Shown: positions 43,493-52,652, counted from the first letter of the stretch. The stretch: 52,770 nucleotides of DNA from Opitutales bacterium (GCA_022824405.1 JAJDZZ010000049.1:1-52770); one strand, 5' to 3'. Made by a program: numbers and translations. The notes: generated by a model from the letters alone, not told the origin.

Positions 43493-43550
43493 TTTGACCC
43501 GTATTGTGGGAACATATTAGCAAGACATGATATTAGAAGGATGAATCATT

Positions 43551-44702
43551 ATGAAAAATGAAGTTGGACTTGGCATTATCGGATTGGGAAACATGGGTCG
43601 GTTTTACGCCCAGGCGCTTTTGGAGGGGCAGGTTCCCGGCCTGAATCTGGCTGCGGTTTGTGATGTGCAGAAGGAACGCACGGCCCGCTTCGAAGCGGTT
43701 GAGAGGTTCACCGACCCGCACGAGATGTTCCAGTCGGATTCGGTGGAGGCGGTGCATATCGCCACCCCTCACTATTTTCATACCACCCTTGGTATCGCAG
43801 CTTTGGAGGCCGGCCTTCATGTGCTGGTCGATAAACCGATTTCCGTCCACAAGGCCGATTGCGAGCGCCTCATCGCCGCCCATGAGAATGAGAACCAGGT
43901 CTTTGCCGCCATGCTCAACCAAAGAACCGATCCCCGATTCCGGAAGCTCAAAAGCCTGATTGAAACGGGCCAACTGGGTCGAATAAACCGCATTCAATGG
44001 ACGGTGACGGATTGGTTTCGTACCGAAGCCTACTATTCCTCGGGCGCTTGGCGCGCCACCTGGAAAGGTGAGGGGGGTGGGGTGCTCCTCAATCAGTGTC
44101 CCCACCAATTGGATTTGTGGCAGTGGTTGTTTGGCATGCCGGTGGAAATCTTTGCCCAATGCGATCTGGGCCGCTTTCACGATATCGAAGTCGAGGATGC
44201 GGTCACCGCCTTAATGCGCTATGCGAACGGAACTACCGGAGTCTTCATATCCACTACCGGGGAAGCGCCCGGGGTCAACCGGTTGGAGATTGCGGCCGAG
44301 CGCGGCCTGGTCGTGCTGGAAGGGGATTCCATTCGCTGGACCCGCAACGAAACCGAGTCCTCGGTTTTTTCCAAGAAATGCCCTCAGGGATTTGGCAAGG
44401 TTCCCACCTGGGACGTGGAAATTCCGATCGAAGGAAGGGGGTCCCAGCACATGGGTGTGTTCAAGAATTTTTCCGATGCGATCCGGGGGGAGGCCGAACT
44501 CCTTTTCCCGGCCGCGGATGGCATCCACTCGGTGGAACTGGCCAATGCCATCCTCTTCTCCGGGCTCCACCATCGGCCCATTGCCCTGCCCCTCGATTCA
44601 GCCGCATACGAAAGCATGCTCAAGGGTTTGATCGAAGGATCGACTCATGAAAAGAAAGTGGTCGAGACCTCGGTCGAGACGGACATGACCTCGTCGTTCT
44701 AA
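43551..44702 (+). CDS. Gfo/Idh/MocA family oxidoreductase
   Basis: This 383-residue cytoplasmic NAD(P)-dependent oxidoreductase has a Rossmann N-terminus (GIIGLGNMGRFYAQALLEG), VHIATPHYFHTTLGIAAL, the catalytic-lysine motif VLVDKPISVHKADC and a C-terminal substrate domain with GGGVLLNQCPHQLDLWQWLFG. It is unlike the Tat-exported relative at 3833-5146 in lacking a signal. A sugar or cyclitol substrate is likely but unidentified. Its stop overlaps the convergent toxin gene stop within CTAA. Confidence 0.95.
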   Translation: MKNEVGLGIIGLGNMGRFYAQALLEGQVPGLNLAAVCDVQKERTARFEAVERFTDPHEMFQSDSVEAVHIATPHYFHTTLGIAALEAGLHVLVDKPISVHKADCERLIAAHENENQVFAAMLNQRTDPRFRKLKSLIETGQLGRINRIQWTVTDWFRTEAYYSSGAWRATWKGEGGGVLLNQCPHQLDLWQWLFGMPVEIFAQCDLGRFHDIEVEDAVTALMRYANGTTGVFISTTGEAPGVNRLEIAAERGLVVLEGDSIRWTRNETESSVFSKKCPQGFGKVPTWDVEIPIEGRGSQHMGVFKNFSDAIRGEAELLFPAADGIHSVELANAILFSGLHHRPIALPLDSAAYESMLKGLIEGSTHEKKVVETSVETDMTSSF

Positions 44703-45124
44703 ACGGTCCGAGTAGAACCAAGGTCTATTACTTCGCGAATGAAGACCTCTGCTGTCACGATAGGAATCTCCTCCCACTTCCCCAATTTGAGTAGGTGTCT
44801 ATCGCCGGAAACGATGTATTGGGCATTGGAAGCAACTGCCGCTTCTAAAATGCGCTCATCATCCGGATCACTCGTAACGGCTTCGATGACAAGGCGGGGT
44901 TCAATAAAGTCAAACGTGTCCCGCACCAGTGCCATTATTTCGTGAACCTCTTCGGATCGAAGCCCGAATTTTGGGCGGCTGAGAACATCTTCCAGTTCAC
45001 GTAAGATAGGCGCCGAAATGTAATTGATTACGAGGCCTCGGGATGCTGCCCGAATGATATTTCGAGGGTTGCCGCCAAAAAGAAGGCCCGACACAAGGAT
45101 GTTCGTGTCGCAAACGATGTTCAC
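44699..45124 (-). CDS. PIN-domain toxin (putative VapC-like ribonuclease)
   Basis: This 141-residue PIN protein belongs to the putative toxin-antitoxin PIN group. The acidic metal-binding residues are visible in VCDTNILVSGLLF (Asp6), APILRELEDVL, DPDDERILEAA and SGDRHLL. It would cleave RNA when free of its antitoxin. Its ATG overlaps the antitoxin stop (ATGA), the usual arrangement of such pairs. Confidence 0.9.
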   Translation of the reverse strand: MNIVCDTNILVSGLLFGGNPRNIIRAASRGLVINYISAPILRELEDVLSRPKFGLRSEEVHEIMALVRDTFDFIEPRLVIEAVTSDPDDERILEAAVASNAQYIVSGDRHLLKLGKWEEIPIVTAEVFIREVIDLGSTRTV

Positions 45125-45372
45125 AACCTTCTGCTTTTGCGTCGCCGCACACTCCGAATTTCCGTTTCGACATCACTTTTTTTTAGTTTAAGCCGCTGGT
45201 TGAGGCGGTCTCCGAGGCGAAATACGTCCTCCCACTGCTTCTGGCGCCGCACATAAACGCGTGCGGCCTGACGGAGAAGTTCGGACCGTGAGCGAGACTC
45301 CCGGGCTGCCACGGAATCAATTTCCTTCAGCAGTTTGTCCTGAATCGAAATATTGACCGTAACATTACTCAT
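45121..45372 (-). CDS. ribbon-helix-helix antitoxin
   Basis: This 83-residue protein has an N-terminal RHH fold (VTVNISIQDKLLKEIDSVA, SRSRSELLRQAARVYV) for DNA binding and a basic C-terminal tail that would bind the PIN toxin. ATG 45372 gives the usual short N-terminus; ATG 45384 is possible. Autoregulation of the pair is expected from the family. Confidence 0.88.
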   Translation of the reverse strand: MSNVTVNISIQDKLLKEIDSVAARESRSRSELLRQAARVYVRRQKQWEDVFRLGDRLNQRLKLKKSDVETEIRSVRRRKSRRL

Positions 45373-45444
45373 GTTGCAGCCCATACAAAGTTTGTATAAT
45401 TGTGTCAAGAGGCCAAATCCACGGCACGTTCCTCCGATAGCCGG

Positions 45445-46656
45445 TCAGGAGGCGGACGTGACCAGCACGCCGTTCTCGACCAATCGGTCGATTTCCTCTT
45501 GAGTGTAACCGAGTTCACGGGCAATGACGGTGGAGTGTTCTCCCAAATCCGGGGGGGGGTGCCGCAATTGGGGTGGGGTAGCCTGAAGCCGAATGGGTGT
45601 GCCCGACAACTTCAGATCGCCCGCCTCGGGGTGCTCCATTTCAACGATCAGATTATTGGGGGCGGTTTGGGGATGCTCGGTGGCCTCGGCAAAGGTGTGG
45701 ACCCGGGCGCAAAAAATGCCCTGTGGTTCCAATTCGGCCATCCATGTTTCAGTGGTCCTGGCCCGGAATCGCTCTGCCAATAGGGCGTTGAGCGTCTCGC
45801 GGTTCTTCAATTGTTTTTTCTCCGTGGCAAATCGAGGATCTTCGGAAAGATCGTTCAGACCGAGGGCCAGGGAAATGTCCCTCAATGCGTTATCGGAAAA
45901 CACCGGAGAGATTTCAATGTAGCCGTCTTTCGTGGCAAAGGCCTTCAGAATCGCTTCCTCGGTTCCTCCCAATGCTGCGGGCGCATCGATCTTGGCCCCG
46001 TTCATCTGGGATGCGCCATCCCAGATATGGGCGTGAAAAGCGACGCTGAATAGATCGGTGGAAATAAATTGCCCCTGCCCCGTTTTCTCTCGGTGGTAAA
46101 GGGCCATCAGAATGGCCATCATCAGGTGCAATCCGGCGGTGTAGTCCGCGCTCATCCCTCCCGGTATGGGCGCATTATCCTTATCGGGTTGCAGAAACCA
46201 GCCCGCTTCGGCTCGAGCCATGAGGTCGTGGCCCCCCCGGCCGCAATCCGCTGAAGGTCCCGAATCGCCCCACCCGCTGCTCCAAGCGTAAATGAGTCCG
46301 GGATTGACGGCGCGCGCATCCTCGTAGCCAAACCCGAGCTTCTCCATTACTCCTTTTCTGAAGTTGTGCACAACCACGTCCGTCTCCGCCATCAGCTTGC
46401 CTGCCAATTCCCTTCCCGCTTGCGATTTGAGATCGACGGCAAGGGATCGTTTGTTTCGGTTCAAATTGGCAAACGGAAGCGATACGCCTTTGATAAAGGG
46501 ACCCCAGGCCCGACTCCAGTCACCTCGGGGAGGTCTTTCCACTTTTATCACGTCAGCTCCATAGTCGGCCAGGATCTGCGTTCCCATCGGGCCCTGAAAT
46601 ACGTGGGAAAAATCGAGTACCTTCAGACTCTCCAAAGCCTGTGGTGGAAGTCTCAT
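45445..46656 (-). CDS. CaiB/BaiF-type CoA transferase (family III)
   Basis: This 403-residue enzyme moves CoA between carboxylic acids through an aspartyl intermediate, as in formyl-CoA transferase and carnitine CoA-transferase. Family features are LKVLDFSHVFQGPMGTQILADYGADVIKVE, RNKRSLAVDLKS and the likely catalytic Asp in GRGGHDLMARAEAG. It follows the hydratase gene by 5 nt, so the two probably act in one CoA-dependent degradation pathway whose substrate is unknown. Confidence 0.93.
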   Translation of the reverse strand: MRLPPQALESLKVLDFSHVFQGPMGTQILADYGADVIKVERPPRGDWSRAWGPFIKGVSLPFANLNRNKRSLAVDLKSQAGRELAGKLMAETDVVVHNFRKGVMEKLGFGYEDARAVNPGLIYAWSSGWGDSGPSADCGRGGHDLMARAEAGWFLQPDKDNAPIPGGMSADYTAGLHLMMAILMALYHREKTGQGQFISTDLFSVAFHAHIWDGASQMNGAKIDAPAALGGTEEAILKAFATKDGYIEISPVFSDNALRDISLALGLNDLSEDPRFATEKKQLKNRETLNALLAERFRARTTETWMAELEPQGIFCARVHTFAEATEHPQTAPNNLIVEMEHPEAGDLKLSGTPIRLQATPPQLRHPPPDLGEHSTVIARELGYTQEEIDRLVENGVLVTSAS

Positions 46657-46661
46657 TCCCG

Positions 46662-47447
46662 TTAGTTCTTTCCCTTATCCAGGAAATCGCGAATGCGCAT
46701 CCTGGTATCGGAACTTTTGATGCAGTCTTGCGAATAAGCGCTTTCTGCCAGGGCGTTGCCATCCCTGGCAGAGCGTTCGGCTTCGTTCAGGATTTTCTTG
46801 AATCCGCCGACCGCCACCAGGCTTTTCAAAGACACCGTGTTGGAAAACTTCTCGATATAGGTATCCAAATCTTCCCTTTCCCTTATCTCATCGATTACTC
46901 CCAGGGAGAGGGCGGTTCGGGCAGCGATAATTTCTCCCGTAAAGAATAGGCGTTTTGCACCTGCCTCTCCAATTCGCTTGGGTAGTCGGTGAGAGCCCCC
47001 CCAACCCGGCACAAGTCCCAGGTTGGCCTCGACCTGTCCTACTTTGGCGGTGGGATCGCACACGATCAGATCGCAGGCCATGGCCAACTCCAGACCGCCT
47101 CCCAAGGCGTAACCGCGAACTTTGGCCACCACCGGAATGGGCAAATCTTCCAAGGCATTGAAAGTATCGTGCCCCCAGGTATTCCATTGGGGAATGGTTT
47201 CCACCGACAAAGTAGGGAGTACCCCTATATTGGCGCCCACGCAGAAGTAGCGTTCGCTCGCGCTCTGCACCACCAGGAGTCGGCACCGTCCATTTTCGGA
47301 TTTGGACAATGCCTTGGCGATGGTAGCCAAAGCGGCCTGCAATTGGGTCATTACCTCTCGATCCAGGGTAGGGGGTTTTCCCTCGGGAGGGATCAATGTG
47401 ATTTCCCAGCGATTCTCAAACTCTTTTAACCGAACCGTGGTTTGCAT
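46662..47447 (-). CDS. enoyl-CoA hydratase/isomerase family protein
   Basis: This 261-residue crotonase-fold protein has the oxyanion-hole segments SERYFCVGANIGVLPTL and VRGYALGGGLELAMACDLIV, plus GLVPGWGGSHRLPKRIGEA. Glu in LGGGLELA and the Trp-rich GWGG loop fit crotonases, though the exact reaction is open. ATG 47447 is chosen over the longer start at 47510, which would run into the divergent regulatory region. First gene of the operon with the CoA transferase. Confidence 0.92.
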   Translation of the reverse strand: MQTTVRLKEFENRWEITLIPPEGKPPTLDREVMTQLQAALATIAKALSKSENGRCRLLVVQSASERYFCVGANIGVLPTLSVETIPQWNTWGHDTFNALEDLPIPVVAKVRGYALGGGLELAMACDLIVCDPTAKVGQVEANLGLVPGWGGSHRLPKRIGEAGAKRLFFTGEIIAARTALSLGVIDEIREREDLDTYIEKFSNTVSLKSLVAVGGFKKILNEAERSARDGNALAESAYSQDCIKSSDTRMRIRDFLDKGKN

Positions 47448-47457
47448 GGTTGCCAAC

Positions 47458-47489
47458 TTGTATTGCAAACAATTTACAAAGAATTCTTT
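47458..47489. promoter_or_regulatory. candidate GntR operator in the divergent region
   Basis: TTGTA-N12-TACAA (47458-47479) is a perfect inverted repeat, and AAAGAATTCTTT (47478-47489) is a perfect 12-bp palindrome that touches it. Both lie in the 89-nt gap between the hydratase start and the GntR regulator start, where an FCD-type GntR protein would bind. Confidence 0.45.
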
Positions 47490-47536
47490 ACTTAATTTGT
47501 TTGAGGTCAACTTCTTAATCCTCTACATGAAAAACA

Positions 47537-48130
47537 ATGCCTACACCACTAAAACGGCAAATCGCCGACACCCTCCGGGGGCAAATACTGGCCGGCAAAT
47601 GGAGCGAAGGGACCCGTATCAAGGAAGAAACCTTGGCCGATCAATTCGGGGTGAGCCGCGGGCCCATTCGCGACGTGATGCTGGAATTATCCAAAGAGGG
47701 CCTTCTGAGGGCTCTTCCCAACAGAGGGGTCTCGATCAATCGCATGCCCTCCCGGAAAGCGCGTCGCATTTACTTGCGGACGCGCCGGGACCTGGAAACG
47801 CTCGCGTTGCAAGACGGGTTTCCCCATTGGTCCGGGGATGACCTTCTCACGGCGGAAAAAATTTTAAGGCATTTTCGGGTGGCCGCCGAATTTGGCGACC
47901 TTTCGGAGGTTATTGAATATGACGTAGCCTTCCACCGCTCCATCATTGAAAGGTACCGGGAGGAAAACCTGTTGGTGTTGTGGCTGCCCTTGATGACGAC
48001 ATTGGCCCTGCCCTATTCGAGGCACCGCGATTTGATGGAGAGTTTACGGGAGCATGAGGATATCCTGGCCGCTCTCAAAAAGGGAGATTTGCAGCAAGCC
48101 ATCACCTTATTGAAAACCCACATTCAATAA
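47537..48130 (+). CDS. GntR family transcriptional regulator (FCD type)
   Basis: This 197-residue regulator has an N-terminal winged helix (PLKRQIADTLRGQILAGKWS, EETLADQFGVSRGPIRDVML, GLLRALPNRGVSI). A C-terminal helical ligand domain follows with the metal-site histidine/aspartate pattern of FCD proteins (DVAFHRSIIERYREEN, SLREHEDILAALKKGD, LLKTHI). It most likely controls the divergent CoA-transferase/hydratase operon and itself. Confidence 0.92.
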   Translation: MPTPLKRQIADTLRGQILAGKWSEGTRIKEETLADQFGVSRGPIRDVMLELSKEGLLRALPNRGVSINRMPSRKARRIYLRTRRDLETLALQDGFPHWSGDDLLTAEKILRHFRVAAEFGDLSEVIEYDVAFHRSIIERYREENLLVLWLPLMTTLALPYSRHRDLMESLREHEDILAALKKGDLQQAITLLKTHIQ

Positions 48131-48208
48131 AGGAAGGGTTAAATTGCGAAGCTTGCGGAAATTTGAGGCGATCCCGGTTGGATGAGCGGGGACAGGACCG
48201 ATATCAAG

Positions 48209-48285
48209 TGGTGGGAGATGGCAGATTCGAACTGCCGACCCCTTGCGTGTCGAGCAAGTGCTCTAACCAGCTGAGCTAATCCCCC
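48209..48285 (-). tRNA. tRNA-Val (anticodon GAC), CCA encoded
   Basis: The minus strand folds into a full cloverleaf. The acceptor is GGGGGAT with ATCTCCC (one G-U pair), the D arm AGCTCAGCTGGTTAGAGC and the anticodon stem CTTGC/GCAAG with loop TCGACAC. The T arm is GGCAG-TTCGAAT-CTGCC, the discriminator A, and CCA is encoded (48209-48211). The anticodon GAC reads valine codons GUC and GUU. Confidence 0.96.
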
Positions 48286-48400
48286 CCACTTGTAAAAGGT
48301 GTATCAGCCAATTGAAGAATGGTGGATTGGCAAGAATAAAGGTTAACCCGCATGTTTGCCAAATTCCGGGGCGCAGTGGAAAAATTGTGAGACAGGTGGG

Positions 48401-49513
48401 TTATGAGGTGCCCGGGTTGAACCTGAATAACACCACGTCTCCATCCCCGATGACGTAGTCTTTGCCTTCCAGCCGGTAGGCGCCTGCCTCCCGCGCTGCC
48501 TGGATGCTGCCGGCGGAGAGGAGATCATGGCAGGAAACGACTTCCGCCTTGATGAAGCCCCGTTCAAAGTCGGTGTGGATGAGGCCGGCGGCGCGCGGGG
48601 CCTTGGTGTTTTGAGGAATGGTCCAGGCCCGGACCTGCTCTTCGTTATTGGTGAAAAAGGTCACCAACCCCAGCAGGCTGTAAACGGCACGGATGAGTTC
48701 GCTCACACCGGAATTCTCCACCCCCAAAACGGCCATGAATTCTTCAGCTTCTTCCTTGCTCAGGTCGGCCAGATCCGATTCCAGGCGGGCGCTCAGGCCC
48801 ATGCACTCGGAGCCCAAGTGTCGGGCTGCGTATCGCTCGACTCGCTTCAAATAGGGGTTCTTCTCCAAGTCGACCGGATCCTCCTCCGCCACGTTGGCGG
48901 CAAACAGGGTGGGTTTGGAGGATAGCAGAAAAAAGGAGTTCACCATCGCTTTCTCCTCCTCCGTTGTCGGCCAGGTGTTGGCCGGTTTCCCCTCGTTGAG
49001 ATGGGGCAGCAGTCTATCGATCAGCTCCACTCCGATCCGGGCAACCTTGTCATTGCCTCGGGATAATTTGACGAATTTGTCCCGTTTTCTTTCCAGCGAG
49101 GCCATGTCGGCCAAAATGAGTTCGGCATTGATGATCTCGATATCGCGGATGGGGTCGACGGATCCCATGGGGTGAACGATGTCCTCGTCCTCAAAGCACC
49201 GAACCACTTGGATGAGGGCATGGCATTCCCGGATTTGGGCCAGAAACCGGTTGCCCAAGCCCTCCCCTTTGTTGGCCCCTTTTACCAGCCCGGCGATGTC
49301 CTTGAATTCGATAGCAGCGGGTATGACGATGTCGTTTTTGGTGATTTCAGCCAAGGGTTCCAACCGGTCGTCCGGTACCTTGACCACCCCTATATTCGGT
49401 TCGATGGTGCAAAAGGGGTAGTTGGCCGCCGCCGCCTTCCGCGTCCTCGTTACGGCGTTGAACAAGGTGGATTTACCCACATTGGGAAGGCCCACGATAC
49501 CAGCCTGCAGCAT
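48401..49513 (-). CDS. ychF: ribosome-associated ATPase YchF
   Basis: This 370-residue Obg-family P-loop protein binds ATP and associates with ribosomes. Motifs are GIVGLPNVGKSTLFNAVT (Walker A), IEFKDIAGLVKGANKGEGLG, the NKxD-equivalent region KPTLFAANVAEED and the C-terminal TGS-like domain ending FNPGTS. Length is standard for the family. Confidence 0.96.
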   Translation of the reverse strand: MLQAGIVGLPNVGKSTLFNAVTRTRKAAAANYPFCTIEPNIGVVKVPDDRLEPLAEITKNDIVIPAAIEFKDIAGLVKGANKGEGLGNRFLAQIRECHALIQVVRCFEDEDIVHPMGSVDPIRDIEIINAELILADMASLERKRDKFVKLSRGNDKVARIGVELIDRLLPHLNEGKPANTWPTTEEEKAMVNSFFLLSSKPTLFAANVAEEDPVDLEKNPYLKRVERYAARHLGSECMGLSARLESDLADLSKEEAEEFMAVLGVENSGVSELIRAVYSLLGLVTFFTNNEEQVRAWTIPQNTKAPRAAGLIHTDFERGFIKAEVVSCHDLLSAGSIQAAREAGAYRLEGKDYVIGDGDVVLFRFNPGTS

Positions 49514-49669
49514 AAATTAGAGGAAAATTGTCGGATTCCAGTCGAAAATTACGCCGGAAAGGTTCATTCGCGGTCAGAGGCAAAGACAATCACAAAGTTG
49601 TATTGACAAGCCTTTCCGGTCCTATTGGGTTCTTTCTCTTTTCTTCAATCCTGCAACAGGCATTCAATC

Positions 49670-50038
49670 ATGGCGCTTCGTATAAAATTAGCCCGACGGG
49701 GATCCATCCACAATCCGGTTTACCGCGTCGTTGTCGGTGAAGCCCGCACTAAACGGGACGGTAAATTTGTCGAGTGGATTGGAACCTATTCTCCCAAGGC
49801 TCCTCACGGACAGTTGAGACTCAAGCTGGACCGCGCGGATCATTGGATAGGCCTCGGGGCGAAACCGACCGATACGGTTCGCTCCCTTATCAAGCGGGCT
49901 CGACGGCGTGAAGAGAAAGTTGAGGCGGAGGCCGAAGCATCTCCTGCAACGGAGGCTGAAGCAACCGCCGAAACCGAACCGACTGCCGAAGCCGAACCGA
50001 CTGCCGAAGCCGCTCCGGGCGAACAAGCGGAGTCCTGA
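49670..50038 (+). CDS. rpsP: 30S ribosomal protein S16
   Basis: This 122-residue protein begins MALRIKLARRGSIHNPVYRV and contains GKFVEWIGTYSP and GLGAKPTDTVRSLIKR, the S16 signature. The last 45 residues form an Ala/Glu/Pro/Thr-rich tail (repeats like EAEPTAE) that is not part of the conserved ribosomal fold. It heads the rpsP-trmD-rplS cluster. Upstream (49514-49669) only a TTGACA box at 49603 is notable. Confidence 0.97.
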   Translation: MALRIKLARRGSIHNPVYRVVVGEARTKRDGKFVEWIGTYSPKAPHGQLRLKLDRADHWIGLGAKPTDTVRSLIKRARRREEKVEAEAEASPATEAEATAETEPTAEAEPTAEAAPGEQAES

Positions 50039-50078
50039 TTGGACAGATTGAAAAATTATCCCGTGAAAGACCCCTCCC

Positions 50079-50774
50079 ATGGAAACAATGCTCACCATCG
50101 ATTTGCTTACCTTGTTTCCGGGAATGGCTCGGGGGTTCTTGGATGAAAGCATCATCGGGCGGGCCATAAAAAACGGTCTGCTCGCGGTTCACGTGCGCAA
50201 CATTCGCGATTGGGCCGAGGGAAAACATAAGATTACGGATGACCGGCCCTTTGGGGGTGGAGCCGGCATGGTCATGAAACCGGAACCCCTTTTCGCCGCC
50301 ATTGAATCGCTCCGCGGTTCCGGTTCCCAGGTGATCTACCTGGCCCCTGACGGGGAGCAATTGACCCCCTGTCTGGCCGAGGACTTGAGTCGGTCTTCCC
50401 ATCTCATATTGTTGAGCGGTCATTACGAAGGAATCGATCAACGGGTGAGAGATTGCCTGGTCGATCGGGAAATCAGTATCGGCGACTACGTGCTGACCAA
50501 CGGCACCGTGGCCGCCTGCGTAGTGATTGACGCCCTGGCACGTTACATACCGGGGGTTTTGGGAGAGGAAAAATCATTGACCCAGGATTCCTTCGCGGGC
50601 AGGCTCCTCGCTTTTCCTCAATTTACCCGCCCGGCAGAGTTCCGTGGCATGCGGGTTCCGGAGGTGTTGCTGTCCGGTAACCACGCCGAAATTGCGGCTT
50701 GGCGACTCGATCAACGCCGGAAGAAGACAGAAAACAGACGACCCGATATTTTTCTCAACCCTGCCGAATCATGA
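50079..50774 (+). CDS. trmD: tRNA (guanine-N1-)-methyltransferase
   Basis: This 231-residue trefoil-knot methyltransferase makes m1G37 in tRNAs with SAM. Motifs include [46 protein letters not shown] and [10 protein letters not shown], with [23 protein letters not shown] 50088 is an alternative start. It overlaps rplS by ATGA. Confidence 0.97.
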   Translation: METMLTIDLLTLFPGMARGFLDESIIGRAIKNGLLAVHVRNIRDWAEGKHKITDDRPFGGGAGMVMKPEPLFAAIESLRGSGSQVIYLAPDGEQLTPCLAEDLSRSSHLILLSGHYEGIDQRVRDCLVDREISIGDYVLTNGTVAACVVIDALARYIPGVLGEEKSLTQDSFAGRLLAFPQFTRPAEFRGMRVPEVLLSGNHAEIAAWRLDQRRKKTENRRPDIFLNPAES

Positions 50775-51121
50775 ACCGAGTAATAAACGAAATAACCAAG
50801 GACGCCATCCGCACCGATCTAGTCGATTTCAAAGTGGGGGACGGGGTTCGGGTACACCTGAAAATTCGCGAGGGCGGCAAGGAACGCATCCAGGTCTTTG
50901 CTGGAATCGTCATTGCCCGCCGCGGCAGCGGTATTCACGAAACCTTCACCGTCCGCCGCATTTCCTTTGGCGAGGGGGTGGAAAAAGTCTTTCCTTTAAA
51001 CGCGCCAACCATCGACAAAATCGAGGTCGACCGGGTGAGCGTGAGGCGTCGGGCCCGCCTTTACTACCTGCGCGACCGCATTGGGAAAGAAGCTACCAAG
51101 GTAAAGGAAAGACGCCGGTGA
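50771..51121 (+). CDS. rplS: 50S ribosomal protein L19
   Basis: This 116-residue protein has the L19 core: [60 protein letters not shown] and [20 protein letters not shown] 50771 overlaps the trmD stop, so translation is coupled. A short hairpin GGCGCC-GGA-GGCGCC (51122-51136) follows the stop. Confidence 0.97.
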   Translation: MNRVINEITKDAIRTDLVDFKVGDGVRVHLKIREGGKERIQVFAGIVIARRGSGIHETFTVRRISFGEGVEKVFPLNAPTIDKIEVDRVSVRRRARLYYLRDRIGKEATKVKERRR

Positions 51122-51418
51122 GGCGCCGGAGGCGCCAATTAGGAATTAGGAATGAAAAGACACATCCGCCTTCGCCGAAGGCCTACCATGCTCTGCCTGA
51201 AGGCTCCGCACGGCACAGCGGCGTGACAGGGAAGGGATAGAGGATTATCGTGATCGTGATCGAAAAGGGAGAGAGGACTCTCGCCAAGATCTCCAAGAAC
51301 GCTAAGAGATCCGGCTATGCCGGAACAAGAGATAACGGAGGGGGGACATTCCTGTCCCCCACCACGCCAATTTTATATTCGCAAACCGGGCCATGGGGGA
51401 TTAGGTAATGTATTGAAA
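51122..51418. other. 297-nt intergenic region rich in small repeats and hairpins
   Basis: The gap after rplS holds the GGCGCC hairpin (51122-51136), AATTAGGAATTAGGAAT short direct repeats (about 51137-51153), a GCCTTC-GCC-GAAGGC hairpin (51168-51182) and the 85-nt dispersed repeat at 51276-51360. I see no gene or clear promoter here. Confidence 0.6.
51276..51360. repeat. dispersed hairpin repeat, copy 2
   Basis: This 85-nt copy of the element at 6854-6937 keeps both hairpins: CCGGC-TAT-GCCGG and the perfect GGGGGACA-TTCC-TGTCCCCC stem. The second stem is better conserved than in copy 1, which suggests that the structure is the constant part. It ends 58 nt before the radical SAM gene. Confidence 0.72.
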
Positions 51419-52651
51419 ATGTCGGTCCAATCTCGGTTGCCCTTCCATGTAATGACCAAGCCCATTGGGCCGTTGTGCAACCTCGATTGCTCCTATTGCT
51501 TTTATCTGGAGAAGGAAGCGCTCTTTAAAAAGGAGGCATCGCGCAGAATGTCATTCGGGGTATTGGAAACCTATATCGAGGATTACATCGCTTCCCAACC
51601 CAACGATTCGGTTACCTTTGCCTGGCAGGGTGGGGAGCCGACCCTTTTGGGAGTCGATTACTTCCGCAAGGTGGTGGAGTTCCAGAAGAAGCATGCCAAG
51701 GGCAAGAAGGTCGAAAACGCCTTCCAGACCAACGGGACTCTGCTCGATGATGAATGGTGCGCATTTTTTCGGAAAAATGACTTTCTGATCGGGCTCAGTA
51801 TAGATGGCCCTCGCCAACTCCACGATGCCTATCGCATCGACAAAAGGCGCAAACCCTCCTTCGACCGGGTCATGGCGGGACTCGGATTCCTCAAGAAGCA
51901 CCAGGTAAGGTTCAATACCCTCACCTGCGTCAACCGCAAGAACATGAAGTCGGGCAGGGAGGTTTACCGTTTTCTCAAATCCATAGGATCGAATTTTATG
52001 CAGTTTATCCCCATCGCGGAGCGGAGGCCGGGGAAGAGGGAAGAAAACATCGGGTTTTGGCTGGCTCAACCCCCGGCCGGGCGGATGGAGGAGGAAGACG
52101 ATCTTCCCGTAACGGCCTGGAGCGTAAGGCCCCGCTATTACGGGCAATTTCTCTGCGATATATTCGACGATTGGATCAAAGCCGACGTAGGCAAAATTTT
52201 CGTGCAAATGTTCGATACCGTGTTGGGCAAGTGGCTGGGTGTTCCGGGGGGGCTCTGTATTTTCGAAGAAACCTGTGGCCGGGCCATGGCCATAGAACAT
52301 ACCGGGGACGTGTATTCATGCGACCATTACGTCTACCCGGAGCATAAGGTCGGCAATGTCATGGAATCTTCCCTGGGGGAGATGACCCGTTCCCGGCAGC
52401 AGGAGAAGTTCGGCAAGGATAAACGCGACTCCCTTCCGCGGATGTGCCGGGAATGCGAATTCAGGTTCGCCTGCAACGGAGGTTGCCCCAAGCAGCGGTT
52501 CATGAAAACACCCGACGGAGAACCGGGCCTCAATTACCTCTGTGAGGGTTACCTGAAGTTCTACCGACATTCCAGGAATGCCATGCAAACCATGGCCGGA
52601 CTCTACCGCTCGGGACGGTCCCCCGCCGAAATCATGCGAATGATGGATTAA
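51419..52651 (+). CDS. radical SAM/SPASM anaerobic sulfatase-maturase-type enzyme
   Basis: This 410-residue radical SAM enzyme has the CxxxCxxC cluster site in CNLDCSYCFYLEKEALF, and TFAWQGGEPTLLG follows. The C-terminal SPASM cysteines are in CIFEETCGRAMAIEHTGDVYSCDHYVYP and CRECEFRFACNGGCP. The family converts an active-site Cys or Ser of type I sulfatases to formylglycine. ATG 51419 is chosen because the longer frame from 51317 would translate the dispersed repeat. No sulfatase is in the window. It is outside the RiPP island. Confidence 0.92.
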   Translation: MSVQSRLPFHVMTKPIGPLCNLDCSYCFYLEKEALFKKEASRRMSFGVLETYIEDYIASQPNDSVTFAWQGGEPTLLGVDYFRKVVEFQKKHAKGKKVENAFQTNGTLLDDEWCAFFRKNDFLIGLSIDGPRQLHDAYRIDKRRKPSFDRVMAGLGFLKKHQVRFNTLTCVNRKNMKSGREVYRFLKSIGSNFMQFIPIAERRPGKREENIGFWLAQPPAGRMEEEDDLPVTAWSVRPRYYGQFLCDIFDDWIKADVGKIFVQMFDTVLGKWLGVPGGLCIFEETCGRAMAIEHTGDVYSCDHYVYPEHKVGNVMESSLGEMTRSRQQEKFGKDKRDSLPRMCRECEFRFACNGGCPKQRFMKTPDGEPGLNYLCEGYLKFYRHSRNAMQTMAGLYRSGRSPAEIMRMMD

Positions 52652-52652
52652 G

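Noticed and set aside
6854-51360. The two 84-85-nt repeats as ends of a composite transposon
   Set aside because: The region between them contains core housekeeping genes (secA, trmD, rpsP), so they are independent interspersed copies and not transposon ends.
51317-51418. Longer N-terminus of the radical SAM protein
   Set aside because: It would translate through the dispersed hairpin repeat (GGHSCPPPRQF), so the ATG at 51419 is preferred.
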